A DNA stretch of 64,000 bases from Morinoia aosen (lineage: Eukaryota; Arthropoda; Malacostraca; Amphipoda; Talitridae), in NCBI GenBank assembly GCA_030386875.1, contig CM059556.1:35938964-36002963 (forward strand). The letters are read 5' to 3'. Shown here one piece after another: positions 1 through 11,068 of this stretch (position 1 is the first letter of the stretch; each line of letters begins with the position of its first letter). Under the pieces are notes generated by a model. That model saw nothing but the letters and a program-made list of their open reading frames with translations, was not told where the DNA came from and ran no database searches. The translations under genes were made by a program, and so were the position numbers.

Positions 1-51
1 GATGGGTCGTCGTGGCCAAGTACTGGCTTCTGGGCGTGGGACTCATGAGCT

Positions 52-908
52 TAATAACAGTCTCTTTTGTCACGTGCAAAGTGATCCTCTGATGAATTAC
101 TGCTTCTTTTGTCACGTTCAAGGTGATCCCCTGCTAAATAACTGCTTCTTTTGTCACGTTCAAGGTGATCCCCTGCTAAATAACTGCTTCTTTTGTCACG
201 TGCAAGGTGATCTTCTGCTAAATAACTGTTTATTTTAAAATCACTGCCTCTTTCGTCACGTGCACGGTGATCCTCTGCTAAATAACTGCTTTTTTTGTCA
301 CGGGCAAGGTGGTCCTCTGCTAAATAACTGCTTCTTTTCACAAGGGCAAGATGATCCTCTGCCAAATAACTGCTTCTTTTGACAAGGGCGAGGTGATCCT
401 CTGCTAATTACCTTCTTCTTTTGACAAGGGCGAGGTGATCCTCTGCTAAATAACTGCTTCTTTTGACAAGGGCAAGATGATCCTCTGCTAAATAACAGCT
501 TCTTTTGACAAGGGCGAGGTGATCCTCTGCTAATTACCTGCTTCTTTTGACAAGGGCGAGGTGATCCTCTGCTAATTACCTGCTTCTTTTGACAAGGGCG
601 AGGTGATCCTCTGCTAATTACCTGCTTCTTTTGACAAGGGCGAGGTGATCCTCTGCTAATTACCTGCTTCTTTTGACAAGGGCGAGGTGATCCTCTGCTA
701 ATTACCTGCTTCTTTTGACAAGGGCGAGGTGATCCTCTGCTAATTACCTGCTTCTTTTGACAAGGGCGAGGTGATCCTCTGCTAAATAACTACTTCTTTT
801 GACAAGGGCAAGATGATCCTCTGCCAAATAACTGCTTCTTTTGACAAGGGCGAGGTGATCCTCTGCTAAATAACCGCTTCTTGTGTCACGGGCAAGGTGA
901 TCCTCTGG
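52..908. repeat. 42-bp minisatellite, about 20 copies
   Basis: Head-to-tail units carry the core TGATCCTCTGCTAAATAACT followed by a CTTCTTTTG stretch. There are two unit types. The left part (to about 330) has TCACGTGCAAGG, which contains a CACGTG E-box-like hexamer. The right part has GACAAGGGCGAGG and is more uniform. Because 42 is a multiple of three, frames stay open with a 14-residue period. I read that as a repeat artefact, not a gene. Confidence 0.95.
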
Positions 909-1014
909 GGCTGCGTAATCCTCGTAGTTGAAAAGTTATTTTCAAATCATACTGACTTAAATACTAAGAATATTTCGTTTACATACATAAGGTGTCTAAT
1001 GCTTTGCGTTGCTG

Positions 1015-1396
1015 GATTATTTGACATTATTCGTTGTCATTGGACATTATTCGATATTATTAGGCATTGGTGAATGTTATCGGACATTGTTGAATGTTAT
1101 TGGACATTATTCGTTGTTATTGGACATTATTCGCAATCATTAGGCATTAGTGAATGTTATCGGACATTGTTGAATGTCATTGGACATTATTCGCTATCAT
1201 TAGGCATTAGTGAATGTTATCGGACATTGTTGAATGTTATTGGACATTATTCGTTGTTATTGGACATTATTCGTTGTTATTGGACATTATTCGTTGTTAT
1301 TGGACATTATTCGTTGTTATTGGACATTATTCGCTATCATTAGGCTTTAGTGAATGTTATCGGACATTGTTGAATGTCATTGAACATTATTCGATG
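1015..1396. repeat. 20-bp minisatellite with nested higher-order units
   Basis: About 19 units based on TTGGACATTATTCGTTGTTA. Three diverged unit types (TTGGACATTATTCG, TAGGCATTAGTGAATG and TCGGACATTGTTGAATG) recur in fixed order, giving 60-80 bp blocks. Between about 1235 and 1330 the block order is replaced by a run of nearly identical single units. Confidence 0.92.
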
Positions 1397-1674
1397 TTTG
1401 GCTTAAATTCTTTCCTAGCACAATTGCGCCAAGCATGCATTTTTGATCCAAAATTAATTTCAGCTGAAGGATTATTGGACAACATTTTCATGCTGGAAAA
1501 ATAGCCGATGAGCCATCTCGTCGGCCATTTTCTTTGAATTTCTCTGTCGGAATTTAAAGAAAACGTAAAAATTTGTTATTACTCGGCAAAAAACATCAAC
1601 GTGAACAGAAAACTTCAAATTTTTCCATCGAAAAAAAAACAAGGACAACACAAAACATTCTGTCACCCCTCGTG

Positions 1675-1985
1675 AAAAAATTTACGTAAACGCAAAAGTT
1701 TCAGTCATCTTTTGCAAATACAAGCAGCGATGTAAACGTCAAACCTTCACTCAACTCTGACAAAAACAACGCGTGTGAACGTAAAACTTTCAGTCATTCC
1801 TCTCAAAAATACATCACCGTAAACACAAAACGTTCAGCCATCAGTTGCAAAAACATCAACGTAAAGAAAAATCGTAAACACAAAACTTTCAGTCATTCCT
1901 CGCAAAAAACATCAACGTAAACACAAAATTTTCAATCACCGCAAACGCAAAACTTTCAGTCATCCCTCATATGAAACATCAACAT
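1675..1985. repeat. Degenerate repeat of about 40 bp
   Basis: Diverged copies of a unit containing CGTAAACACAAAACTTTCAG, then TCATTCCTCGCAAAAAACATC. Spacing is irregular and several copies are partial, which suggests an old, decaying array. Confidence 0.7.
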
Positions 1986-2799
1986 AAGCACACGAAGAGC
2001 ATGTCGCAGGTTAGCCAGTTTTGACTTTAATCAAAGAGGACAAAGTAATTTAAGACATGCGCCCTCAATTTCCCTCGCGAAGCCCCACAAGTTCAGCCAG
2101 CTCGTTGCCCGCCTCTGTTGAGGCGCTTCCCTCTCTCGCCTGGAAGGCATCATAACAACACGGCGAAGCCTAAGGCCTCTTCATATTTTCCGACGGAGCT
2201 GTCAAGAGCCTTGCGTAAATAAAAATATTATTCCTATTCTCCCTTACAAAAAGCTCGGCAGAACTTCAGCTAACCGGATGGCATTGAAGTGCCTGACAAA
2301 ACACGGAGGAGTCACGCACTGCATTTATTTTTTTTTAGCTGTGAAGGTTATACGACAGCGTCGTGTTCTCTCTCCTGCTATCTCGGCGAGCGCTGACACA
2401 ACTTAAGCACCTCTATTCCTCAACGAAGCTGGCTTTAGCCATCATATAAGACGCGAGGTACTCCGAATATTGAGCTGGAACCCGAACAGCTTGAGGCTGA
2501 TGATCGCTTTGCGTAGATGAAAAATTGTGCTAAGATATTGAGTTTTGAATAAACAACTAAACTTTCATGAATTTCTACATTGAGATACTTAAAATGAAAT
2601 ATCTAACCAAATAGTTTTGTGCTATGCAGGCTAACAGCGAATAGGTTGTAACGCTAGTTAATTACTGCAGTTGTAATTTTTATTATACAGGTAATGTAAA
2701 AGGTGACTAAAAATAACTAAACGCGTCTCTCGAACTTCTTGGGAACTTGTTAGATTAGTTTTACTCTGATTCACAAGCAAATCAAATTATAAGTTAGTT
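1986..2799. other. Unique sequence, no gene seen
   Basis: The segment 2040-2500 is clearly richer in G+C than its surroundings but has no open frame of useful length, no splice-flanked coding pattern and no repeat I recognise. Confidence 0.5.
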
Positions 2800-2935
2800 T
2801 GAGAATTCCTAGCCTCGACAAAAGTGCTCCTAAGAGAGAAAGGGGGAAAGCACCATTTAATGTGGGAGTTTTGGGAACGGCGAATCTATGCACAAAGTGT
2901 GTCACAACACCCTGCGCAAAGAAACAGCAATGTTA
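2800..2935 (+). repeat. Dispersed repeat family S, copy 1
   Basis: It shares the blocks CACCATTTAATGTG, GGGAAC and GAATCTATGCACAA with copies near 8320-8460 (reverse strand) and 32870-33030. Copies are strongly diverged and I could not find their ends. Its class is unknown. Confidence 0.5.
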
Positions 2936-3199
2936 AATGAAGTTTACAGAAGGAGATAAAAGTTGAAGAAGAAAGTAATAGGTTATGAAAAAAGGACGAC
3001 AATGCACCAAAAAAGTCTGTAATACAGCAAATAAAAAATAATTATTTCTAAGAAGAAGAAAGCTTACTTTTCAGCTCGGGATCTCACATCTCTCCCTAGG
3101 GAGTTGTTGTCTCCATTAATCATCCCAGAACAAGCTAGGTGATTACTCCTCAGAGGGATGTATCTCCCCCAAAAGGGTCATCCGCAAGCAAAGAAATAA

Positions 3200-3440
3200 T
3201 TTTTTTGAAGCTTATTACAAAGCCAAGAATTCATGCTCCATTGTTTTGAAGCTCATTCCAAGAATTAGGCTTCATTATTTTGAAGCTCATTGCAACTGAA
3301 ATGAAGCTCCATTATGTTGAAGCTCATTGCAATAGAAATAACCCTTCATTATTTTGAAGCTCATTGCAATTGAAATAACCCTTCATTATTTTGAAGCTCA
3401 TTGCAATTGAAATAACCCTTCATTATTTTGAAGCTGATGC
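3200..3440. repeat. 37-bp minisatellite, about 6 copies
   Basis: The unit contains GAAGCTCATTGCAATTGAAA followed by TAACCCTTCATTATTTT. The last three copies are nearly identical and the first ones are degenerate. Confidence 0.85.
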
Positions 3441-3531
3441 TTGAACTTCAGATTCTGAGTGACGTGCTGTTTGTATCAACAGCTGAATCATTGAATTATG
3501 AGTTCGATAACACCAATTTTTCCACTATTGA

Positions 3532-3745
3532 GATTTTGACAGGCGTGAGCCACCGATGGCCACGGAGGGGATTTTCATAATGCTCCAGACAGATCATAGT
3601 TCACAAACTCAATTGAGAAAATACTCGATCAAAATTAAATAATGACACGCTCTATTTAATGTTTGTTGCTTCAAAGCTGCTCCTGAAAATTTAAATCATT
3701 TGAGTTGAATGTTGAACTTCAGTTCATACCGCCACAGTTAACGAG
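3532..3745 (+). repeat. Dispersed repeat family R1, copy A
   Basis: It begins with GCCACCGATGGCCACGGAGG, then GGGATTTTCATAATGCT, and ends near TTGAACTTCAG. The same order of blocks occurs at 15321, 22731, 25229 and 33238. It is non-coding and of unknown class, perhaps a SINE or a non-autonomous element. Confidence 0.75.
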
Positions 3746-4256
3746 TTTATGAGCTCATTTCTGTTCACTTGGGAACCATGAGTATACTGGTACCTTGCCG
3801 GCTTTCTTCGTACAATGATCTGGCACTGAACACTTACAGTACCATGCTTGTGAATTTTTGAAACGTGAACCACCGATAAAAATGAGGAAAATAAGTAACA
3901 AAGTCCAATATCTGCAACATATGTGGATCATATATCTAAGAGAGTGCATCGTCATATACAACAAAATATGCTGTCTCAATAAGTGGTCTCTCAGTTCCCT
4001 CGCTTTCGATGTTGTTCATCGAGTCAGTTGCACGATCGTTTCCTAGTCAAGTATGATGTTGAAGTTCCATTAAACATTTTAATATACAATTCTTCAACAT
4101 TTATTCTAACCACACTGAAGATACTAAGCGTATAGGAAAATTTGCAACTACGTCACACTGCAAATGTTTGTGGAAATTTGAGGAATAATACAGTACTTAT
4201 TTTCAACTAGTATTTTCACTGTACTGAAAATGCCAACGTCCAAGAGAATCCGCAAG
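3746..4256. other. Unique AT-rich sequence, no gene seen
   Basis: No convincing frame. A short stretch near 3860 (GTGAACCACCGAT) weakly resembles the start of family R1. Confidence 0.4.
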
Positions 4257-4379
4257 TGCTGGTGGAAATCTGAGGTGTTTATATATATACATATATGTAT
4301 GATATGTAACAACATATAACATATATATATATATATGTATGTATGATATATATATATATGTATGATATATATATATATG

Positions 4380-4411
<32 letters not shown>

Positions 4412-4445
4412 TATATATATACTATATATATATGTACATATATAA
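4257..4445. repeat. TA/ATGTA microsatellite
   Basis: Interrupted (TA)n with GTATG and CATA variants on a purely alternating backbone. Confidence 0.95.
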
Positions 4446-5054
4446 TTCCCCATTGGTCAGAACGCGCAACACATATGTCGTCCTCAGGCTTCTTCAACAC
4501 GTGAAACATCAGCTGACTCTCCGATGGAGATTGAGAGGATTTCCATAAGGCTGGTCGTCCGCCGATGTCACAAATTGCTGTTTTTACACACTCCTGATGG
4601 AAACAAAATGGAAACAAGTTCAAAATGGTCGTATTTGGGGTCACCTATTGATATAGAGTTTTGTTTAAGGTCGCTATTGATCCCCAGCTTGACTCGCCTC
4701 ACTCAGCTTGACATGTAGCAGGAGCTACGTGTACTCATAATCAACGGTCAATCGAGTAAGTTTCTAAATACTACGCACCACAAACCGTGACAAGAAAACA
4801 TGCATAATTTTCGATGAGTCTTAAACTTCCAATAAACTTTTATGAAATTCCTAATATTCTTTTCAACATGCTGGCAAACTTTCAATTTCTCCAATTGCAT
4901 GATGGATACAAAGTTATGTACGCACTTCTATCTACTAATTTTCTCATTAAGACCATAATCGCGTCATGGTCATTCGTAGTAAACAAACGGAGACAAATTT
5001 TTAACATATTTTCAGGCTTCAGGCTTGGAGAGACTGTCGTTATGTATTAATTGA
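4446..5054. other. Unique sequence, no gene seen
   Basis: Short frames on both strands without recognisable domains. Nothing repeated was noticed. Confidence 0.4.
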
Positions 5055-5172
5055 CCCAGTCTAACTTTTTCGCCGCCTGCATGCATGTTTTTCGCCGTCT
5101 TAGTGATTTAAGCGATTAAATCGCTTAGGCGGCGAAAAACATGCATGAAGGCGGCGAAAAAGTTAGATTGGG
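5055..5172. mobile_element. Palindromic MITE, copy 1 (118 bp)
   Basis: The whole segment is one near-perfect inverted repeat. It starts CCCAGTCTAACTTTTTCGCC and ends with its reverse complement (GTTAGATTGGG), with arms of about 59 bp and about five mismatches. A second copy with the same ends lies at 61665-61772 and a third, with an unrelated middle, at 22592-22699. There is no coding capacity, so this is a non-autonomous DNA transposon or foldback element. The superfamily is uncertain. Confidence 0.85.
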
Positions 5173-6527
5173 AACTGAACCTAACCCAGAATATGGTGGT
5201 TTGTCATCGAGGCCTTCAAGATGCGTCTATGCATTGGACAATCTATCAGAAATACTAATTGAAAAGTAATCAATTGCTGCAATGGAAAATTAATAAATAA
5301 AAGGTTCGCACTTAAGAAAAACATTTGTTCTTAGATCATTGAGACAGCTGTTACATGAGAGAACTGCGCTCCAATACTGAAAGCTGAAGAACTACTTTTA
5401 TTTTCGGACCATTTTTCAGAAATTCAACTTGGAGAAATGCTATTTGCGTCTAAAGCACGGTTAATAAATGAGCTCGGAATAAAGAGACGTATTTATTCAC
5501 ACATCATTGGGATGAATGTTAAGTAAGAGAACTTACAATCAATCAATACAATCAATATTTATCCATGCGACATATATCAACTTATCATTTATCTATTCAA
5601 CAAACGAATAACTGTAACGCGACAGTGGTTTTACTCACTAAAAAGACGCTCCTAGTATTTTTCTTATGTGAAAAAAAGAATGTAATTATACATCAGCTTC
5701 AGAAATGCAGTGTACATCACCAACAGCAAAGGTAGTATCTGACATTGAGACGCGTTAGTCGAATGGATTCCGCCAACATTGCTGCTATGAAGCACATTTA
5801 AACAATTCAGAGAATGGAAAGGTCTATTGAACAAAAATGAATTCCGCAGAACTGCTGCAGAGTCGACGCGATTTAGTCTCGTTCTGTCAATTGCATTATG
5901 GTCCACAGCGGCGCTCGTACATTAAAAAGCTTAGCTGCTGAGTTTTTTTTTCACGCGGTGCTTATAGATGTTTTCATGCAACAGCGAATGAGAAATTAAT
6001 GCGGTCTAATGAGTTTCTAGCGTTGGTGATAATCACCTCATTAAAATTAACCAGTCCCCACTCAGTAATGGGTTCGTAGTATTTTTCCGCCGATACATTT
6101 TATAATGAATATCTTTAGCGTCGACTACAGAGTATTTTCCACGTAAATTTGTGAGTCCGATTTTGTAATTCCTTTGATCCGAAGCTCTTCATTAAAATCA
6201 TTTTAAGTTTACATCAAATTCATGAGATTTTCCTTAAAATGTTTCAAATTGTTTTCGTCCGAACGTTCAGTGCTCATTGATGTGCTACTGTTCATCAGCT
6301 TATTTTCATGCATAGTGCATGATGGTAAGTTACTCCCGCGTATCAAATAACAGATTACGGATTATATAACAAATCTTTGAAGCCGATACGCTTCAAACGC
6401 TTTAGACTTCGGCAACATTTAACGTGATATGAAAAAACGCCAAACAACATGCAGTTTTAAGAGCATATTTAAGCTATGGCTGAATTTTAAGTAAAAGGCT
6501 ACTAACTTCAGCACAGTGTGTCAATAG
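5173..6527. other. Unique AT-rich sequence, no gene seen
   Basis: The longest frame is about 80 codons on the minus strand (5664-5906), without recognisable features. Confidence 0.4.
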
Positions 6528-6750
6528 TTAAAATAATACATCAATAGATTATAATACTTCAACAGATAATGGCTCTTCAATAGATAATGATACATAAATA
6601 GATAATGATTTGCCAATAAGTGATAATCGATCAAGTGATCACAATATATCAATAGAAAATAATACATCAAAGATAATACATCTATATATAATGATACATC
6701 AGTATATAATTATACATTAATAGATAATAATGCATGAATATATATAATGG
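6528..6750. repeat. Degenerate repeat of about 18 bp
   Basis: Repeated AATGATACATCAATAGATAA-like units with many substitutions, grading into TATATAA-rich sequence. Confidence 0.75.
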
Positions 6751-6906
6751 TACGCCTAACTCTTTTAAATCGTAGGAACTTAGAGTTCTGCACAGGTTAT
6801 ACATATCATTTGTCCAGTATATGTATTTCAAAATTTTTGAAAAATGACTTTCTTTGTCCCACAACTACCATACAAAGGTGCTAAGAGGAACTTTTGTGAC
6901 TAACGT

Positions 6907-7157
6907 GATAGAAGGATACATATCATTACATTCGACAGCAATAATTCTGCTTTGCGTGCCAGCAGGGTGCATGTCATTACATTCGACAGCAATAATTCTG
7001 TCTTGCGTGCCACCAGGGTACATATCATTACATTCGACAGCAATAATTCTGTCTGGCGTGACAGAAGGATACATATCATTACATTCGACAGCAATAATTC
7101 TGCCTTGCGTGCCAGAAGGGTACATGTCATTACATTCGACAGCAATAATTCTGCCTG
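6907..7157. repeat. 51-bp minisatellite, 5 copies
   Basis: Copies of TCATTACATTCGACAGCAAT recur at 6923, 6974, 7025, 7076 and 7127, exactly 51 bp apart. The tail of the unit alternates between GTGCCAGCAGGGT-like and GTGACAGAAGGAT-like forms. Since 51 is a multiple of three, frames of about 90-120 codons stay open on both strands. I do not call a gene. Confidence 0.95.
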
Positions 7158-8315
7158 GAAAACTAGGCGAGGCAAACTATCAACGTTCAGAGGCGTTCGA
7201 GTATTTCGAAATTTAACTTTTCATTGGGACAAATTTCTAACTTTTCCATAAGAGTAACACGCGCGTCATATATAGAGCGCGTAGATTCGTTCTAATTATA
7301 AGGAGTTGTCATTCATACTGCCTTAATTATGTTCGGATGCAACCATCGAATCACCACACAATATTTAATCGTCATTTGATTCACTTCACGAGAGCGCGGT
7401 ACGTCAGTCAAATGATCCCTACAGGAACTCTTAACTAACAATAGAAAGTTTAGTTAGGGTTTACAATTTTACACACTTTGATTAATTGTTTTTCTGAGCG
7501 CTGGAGGTGGATTTTCAATAACTTGAAACGTTTGGTCTCCACATTTTATAGGAACTCTTATGACTCGCACATGGCTCAAAGTCAAATAATGCTTAACTGA
7601 ATGCCATACACATATAAGTTATTTCTCTAATAATACACGGTTTAACAATAATGTTAAATTAATGTATGCACCCATACTATTTGACGTTGCAATATGATGA
7701 AAAGGCGCTTCGGTCATTTATTGTCTCGTTTTTTAGAAGTCTATTGTTTCGCTATGCGTTATCACCATGGATGCAGGAACCAGTGAATGATCTATACAGT
7801 TCTGTACAAGATGGTGTGAGCATGTAAAATTTTTAAATGCTTATTTTAAGGTTGCCATTCATAAATTTTCCTTGAATGTTGTCAGGTGGTTTTGATTTCT
7901 AAGTTCCGATAGGCTTCTTCAGTTTTAACACATTGCCTACGTAGTGGTACACATGTGAACCGTGAGGTAAGTTGCTCATTCACGCACCGGAATATACAAA
8001 TAACATTTCGACCGTTTAGCTACCTTATACGAAATAAAATTTAGAGTATAATGTAACATATCATATTTCAATTGTATTCTTTGCACTTTATAGAAAAGTT
8101 AAAAATATTTTAAATCAGTAACGCTTGTTGTTCAATGCGACCTCTTCAAAGAGTTCAAACCTGACCAACCTGACCGTAGCAACTGCACAACCCCAGTCAA
8201 CGTGTTAAATAGACATTCAGAGTTTTTATCTGTCGTTCATAGTTTGCGTTAATCACCTTTCACGGCGTCTCCGCCATTTCTTCTTCGTATTCTCAACTTT
8301 TTTCCCCAAACTTGC
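7158..8315. other. Unique sequence, no gene seen
   Basis: AT-rich, without an open frame over 60 codons or any repeat that I noticed. Confidence 0.4.
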
Positions 8316-8460
8316 TGGTTCTGTGGGTATGGTGTCCTGTGAGGAGAAACACTCCTTGTGCATAGATTCCCCCTGTTCCATGGTGCACGCTAAATGGTCC
8401 CTTCAGTTAGCTCTTTAATACTCGTCTTTATTCTGGCTTGGGGGAGAATTTGGTGTGCCA
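8316..8460 (-). repeat. Dispersed repeat family S, copy 2
   Basis: On the reverse strand it carries GACCATTTAGCGTG, GGAAC and GGAATCTATGCACAAGG, in the same order as copy 1 at 2800. It then continues into a weaker match to the sequence at about 33000. Confidence 0.5.
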
Positions 8461-8795
8461 GTGGTGTTCTGATTTTCTTTGATTATTCCTTGCAAATGGC
8501 AATGCGTAATTACAATCCTAGCGTTAATAACTCTTGTAGATGCCTATAAAGTTAAGGGATTTCCAGATCATGTTGTATTCGAATGCTGAGCTTAGTTGTC
8601 TTGCTGAACATTTATTCGATTTTTCACTAAGCGTTGTTGTCAGCTATAAGGAACAACTGAAAATCAAAATATAAATAATGGAATAATAACTATTCAATGT
8701 TCAGTCGTCACAAATCCCCCATGTCAATGCAATATTGCTAACTCATTACACTCCTGATAAACAAAATCTACAAGGAAACATCTTTTAATGTGTGA
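8461..8795. other. Unique sequence, no gene seen
   Basis: AT-rich lead-in to the large 40-bp array. No feature was recognised. Confidence 0.4.
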
Positions 8796-10408
8796 CAATC
8801 CCGAAATACCTCATGGGTTGTATCAGAAAACTTCTCAATCACAAGATAACTCATGGCATATATCAGAAAACTTATCAATCCCAAGGTAACTCAATATATA
8901 TATCAGAAAACCTCTCAATCCCAAGATAACTCATGGCATATACCAGAAAACTTCTCAATCCCAAGATAACTCATGGCATATATCAGAAAATTATCAATCC
9001 CAAGATAACTCATGGCATATATCAGAAAACTTATCAATCACAATATAACTCATGACATGTACCAGAAAATTTATCAATCACAAGATAACTCATGGCATAT
9101 ACCAGAAAATTTCTCAATCACAATATAACTCATGGCATGTACCAGAAAACTTCTCAATCACAATATAACTCATGGCATGTACCAGAAAACCTCTCAATCC
9201 CAAGATAATTCGTGGTATATATCAGAAAACTTCTCAATCCCAAGATAATTCGTGGTATATATCAGAAAACTTCTCAATCTCAAGATAATTCGTGGCATAT
9301 GCCAGAAAACCTCTCAATCCCAAGATAATTCGTGGTATATATCAGAAAACTTCTCAATCCAAAAGTAACTCGTGGTATATATCAGAAAACTTCTCAATCT
9401 CAAGATAACTCATGGCATATACCAGAAAATTTATCAATCACAATATAACTCATGACATGTACCAGAAAATTTCTCAATCACAATATAACTCATGGCATGT
9501 ACCAGAAAACTTCTCAATCACAAGATAACTCATGGCATATACCAGAAAACTTATCAATCACAATATAACTCATGACATGTACCAGAAAATTTCTCAATCA
9601 CAATATAACTCATGGCATGTACCAGAAAACTTCTCAATCACAAGATAACTCATGGCATATACCAGAAAACTTATCAATCACAATATAACTCATGACATGT
9701 ACCAGTAAATTTCTCAATCACAATATAACTCATGGGATGTACCAGAAAACTTCTCAATCACAAGATAACTCATGGCATATACCAGAAAACCTATCAATCC
9801 CAAGATAACTCGTGGTATATATCAGAAAACTTCTCAATCCCAAGATAACTCACGGCATATGCCAGAAAACCTCTCAATCCCAAGATAACTCGTGGTATAT
9901 ATCAGAAAACTTCTCAATCTCAAGATAACTCATGGCATATACCAGAAAACCTCTCAATCCCAAGATAACTCGTGGTATATATCAGAAAACTTCTCAATCT
10001 CAAGATAACTCATGGCATATACCAGAAAACCTCTCAATCCCAAGATAACTCGTGGTATATACCAGAAAACTTCTCAATCACAAGATAACTCATGGCATAT
10101 ACCAGAAAACCTCTCAATCCCAAGATAACTCGTGGTATATATCAGAAAACTTCTCAATCACAAGATAACTCATGGCATATACCAGAAAACCTCTCAATCC
10201 CAAGATAATTCGTGGTATATATCAGAAAACTTCTCAATCCAAAGGTAACTCGTGGTATATATCAGAAAACTTCTCAATCACAAGATATCACATAACATCA
10301 GAAAACTTCTCAATCAAAAAATAGCATGTGGCATATAACAGAAAACTTCTCAATCACAAGCAAACACGTCGTACATAACAGAAAACTTCTCAATCACAAG
10401 ATAACTCA
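8796..10408. repeat. 40-bp minisatellite, about 40 copies, with higher-order repeats
   Basis: The unit reads CAATCACAAGATAACTCATG, then GCATATACCAGAAAACTTCT. Diagnostic variants (CATGGCATATAC, CATGACATGTAC, CGTGGTATATAT, CCCAAG or CACAAT) define subtypes. From about 9430 to 9770 three subtypes recur as a 120-bp block. From about 9780 to 10200 two subtypes alternate as an 80-bp block. The outermost units on both sides are the most diverged. Confidence 0.97.
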
Positions 10409-10679
10409 AGCTTTTCCAAGTTCCATCTTCTCGGTTTTGATTGAAAATACGCCCTAATACACCGGCGCGGAGTCTCAGCACGAATTGCACGCTAAATATA
10501 GCATTAACATAGTTTTAGTGGGACACACGAGGCCACAAACAATGAACGTTGGCCGCCGATGTGCACGGGGACTGTGTGCGTGTCCAAAAGAGGTTCTTGA
10601 TGGATGTTTCCAGCAGCGGCAGCCATTAATCTCCGTGGCTTGAGTAATTGATGGCAAGCACGAGCTCCGGCAGTTCCAG

Positions 10680-11068
10680 CGCTCCCCTGCTCTCCGAATA
10701 CCGCGTGTCACAGCCTGTGTTCCAACGCTGCCCTGCTCTCCAAATAACACGTGTCACAGCCTGTGTTCCAAAGCTGCCCTGCTCTCCAAATACCGCGTGT
10801 CACAGCCTGTGTTCCGAAGCTGGCCTGCTCCTCTCCAAATACCGCGTGTCACAGCCTGTGTTCCAACGCTGCCCTGCTCTCCAAATAACACGTGTCACAG
10901 CCTGTGTTCCAACGCTGGCCTGCTTTCCAAATAACGCGTGTCACAGCCTGTGTTCCAAAGCTGGCCTGCTTTCCGAATAACGCGTGTCACAGCCTGTGTT
11001 GCAACGCTGGGCTGCTCTCCAAATACCGCGTGTCACTGCCTGAGTTTCAACGCTGTCTTGGTATCTAA
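10680..11068. repeat. 46-bp minisatellite, about 8 copies
   Basis: The GC-rich unit contains CGCGTGTCACAGCCTGTGTT, then CCAACGCTGCCCTGCTCTCC. One unit has an extra three bases. Frames stay open through it in rotation, but the period is not a multiple of three and the copies differ at random positions, so I do not call a protein. Confidence 0.93.

Noticed and set aside
2-365. Repeat-encoded CFFCHVQGDPLL peptides resembling a zinc-binding repeat protein
   Set aside because: The 42-bp period preserves the frame, the reverse strand is equally open, and later units with the same spacing contain stops (TAA in CTAAATAA).
6854-7251. Frames of 86-120 codons on both strands
   Set aside because: The 51-bp period is a multiple of three and keeps several frames open at once.
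8796-10408. CRISPR-like array
   Set aside because: Units are contiguous without unique spacers, and the context is eukaryotic. The same reasoning excludes the other regular arrays.
10648-10980. 110-codon frame in the 46-bp GC-rich array
   Set aside because: The frame rotates through three phases of the repeat with no conserved residues and no flanking coding signal.
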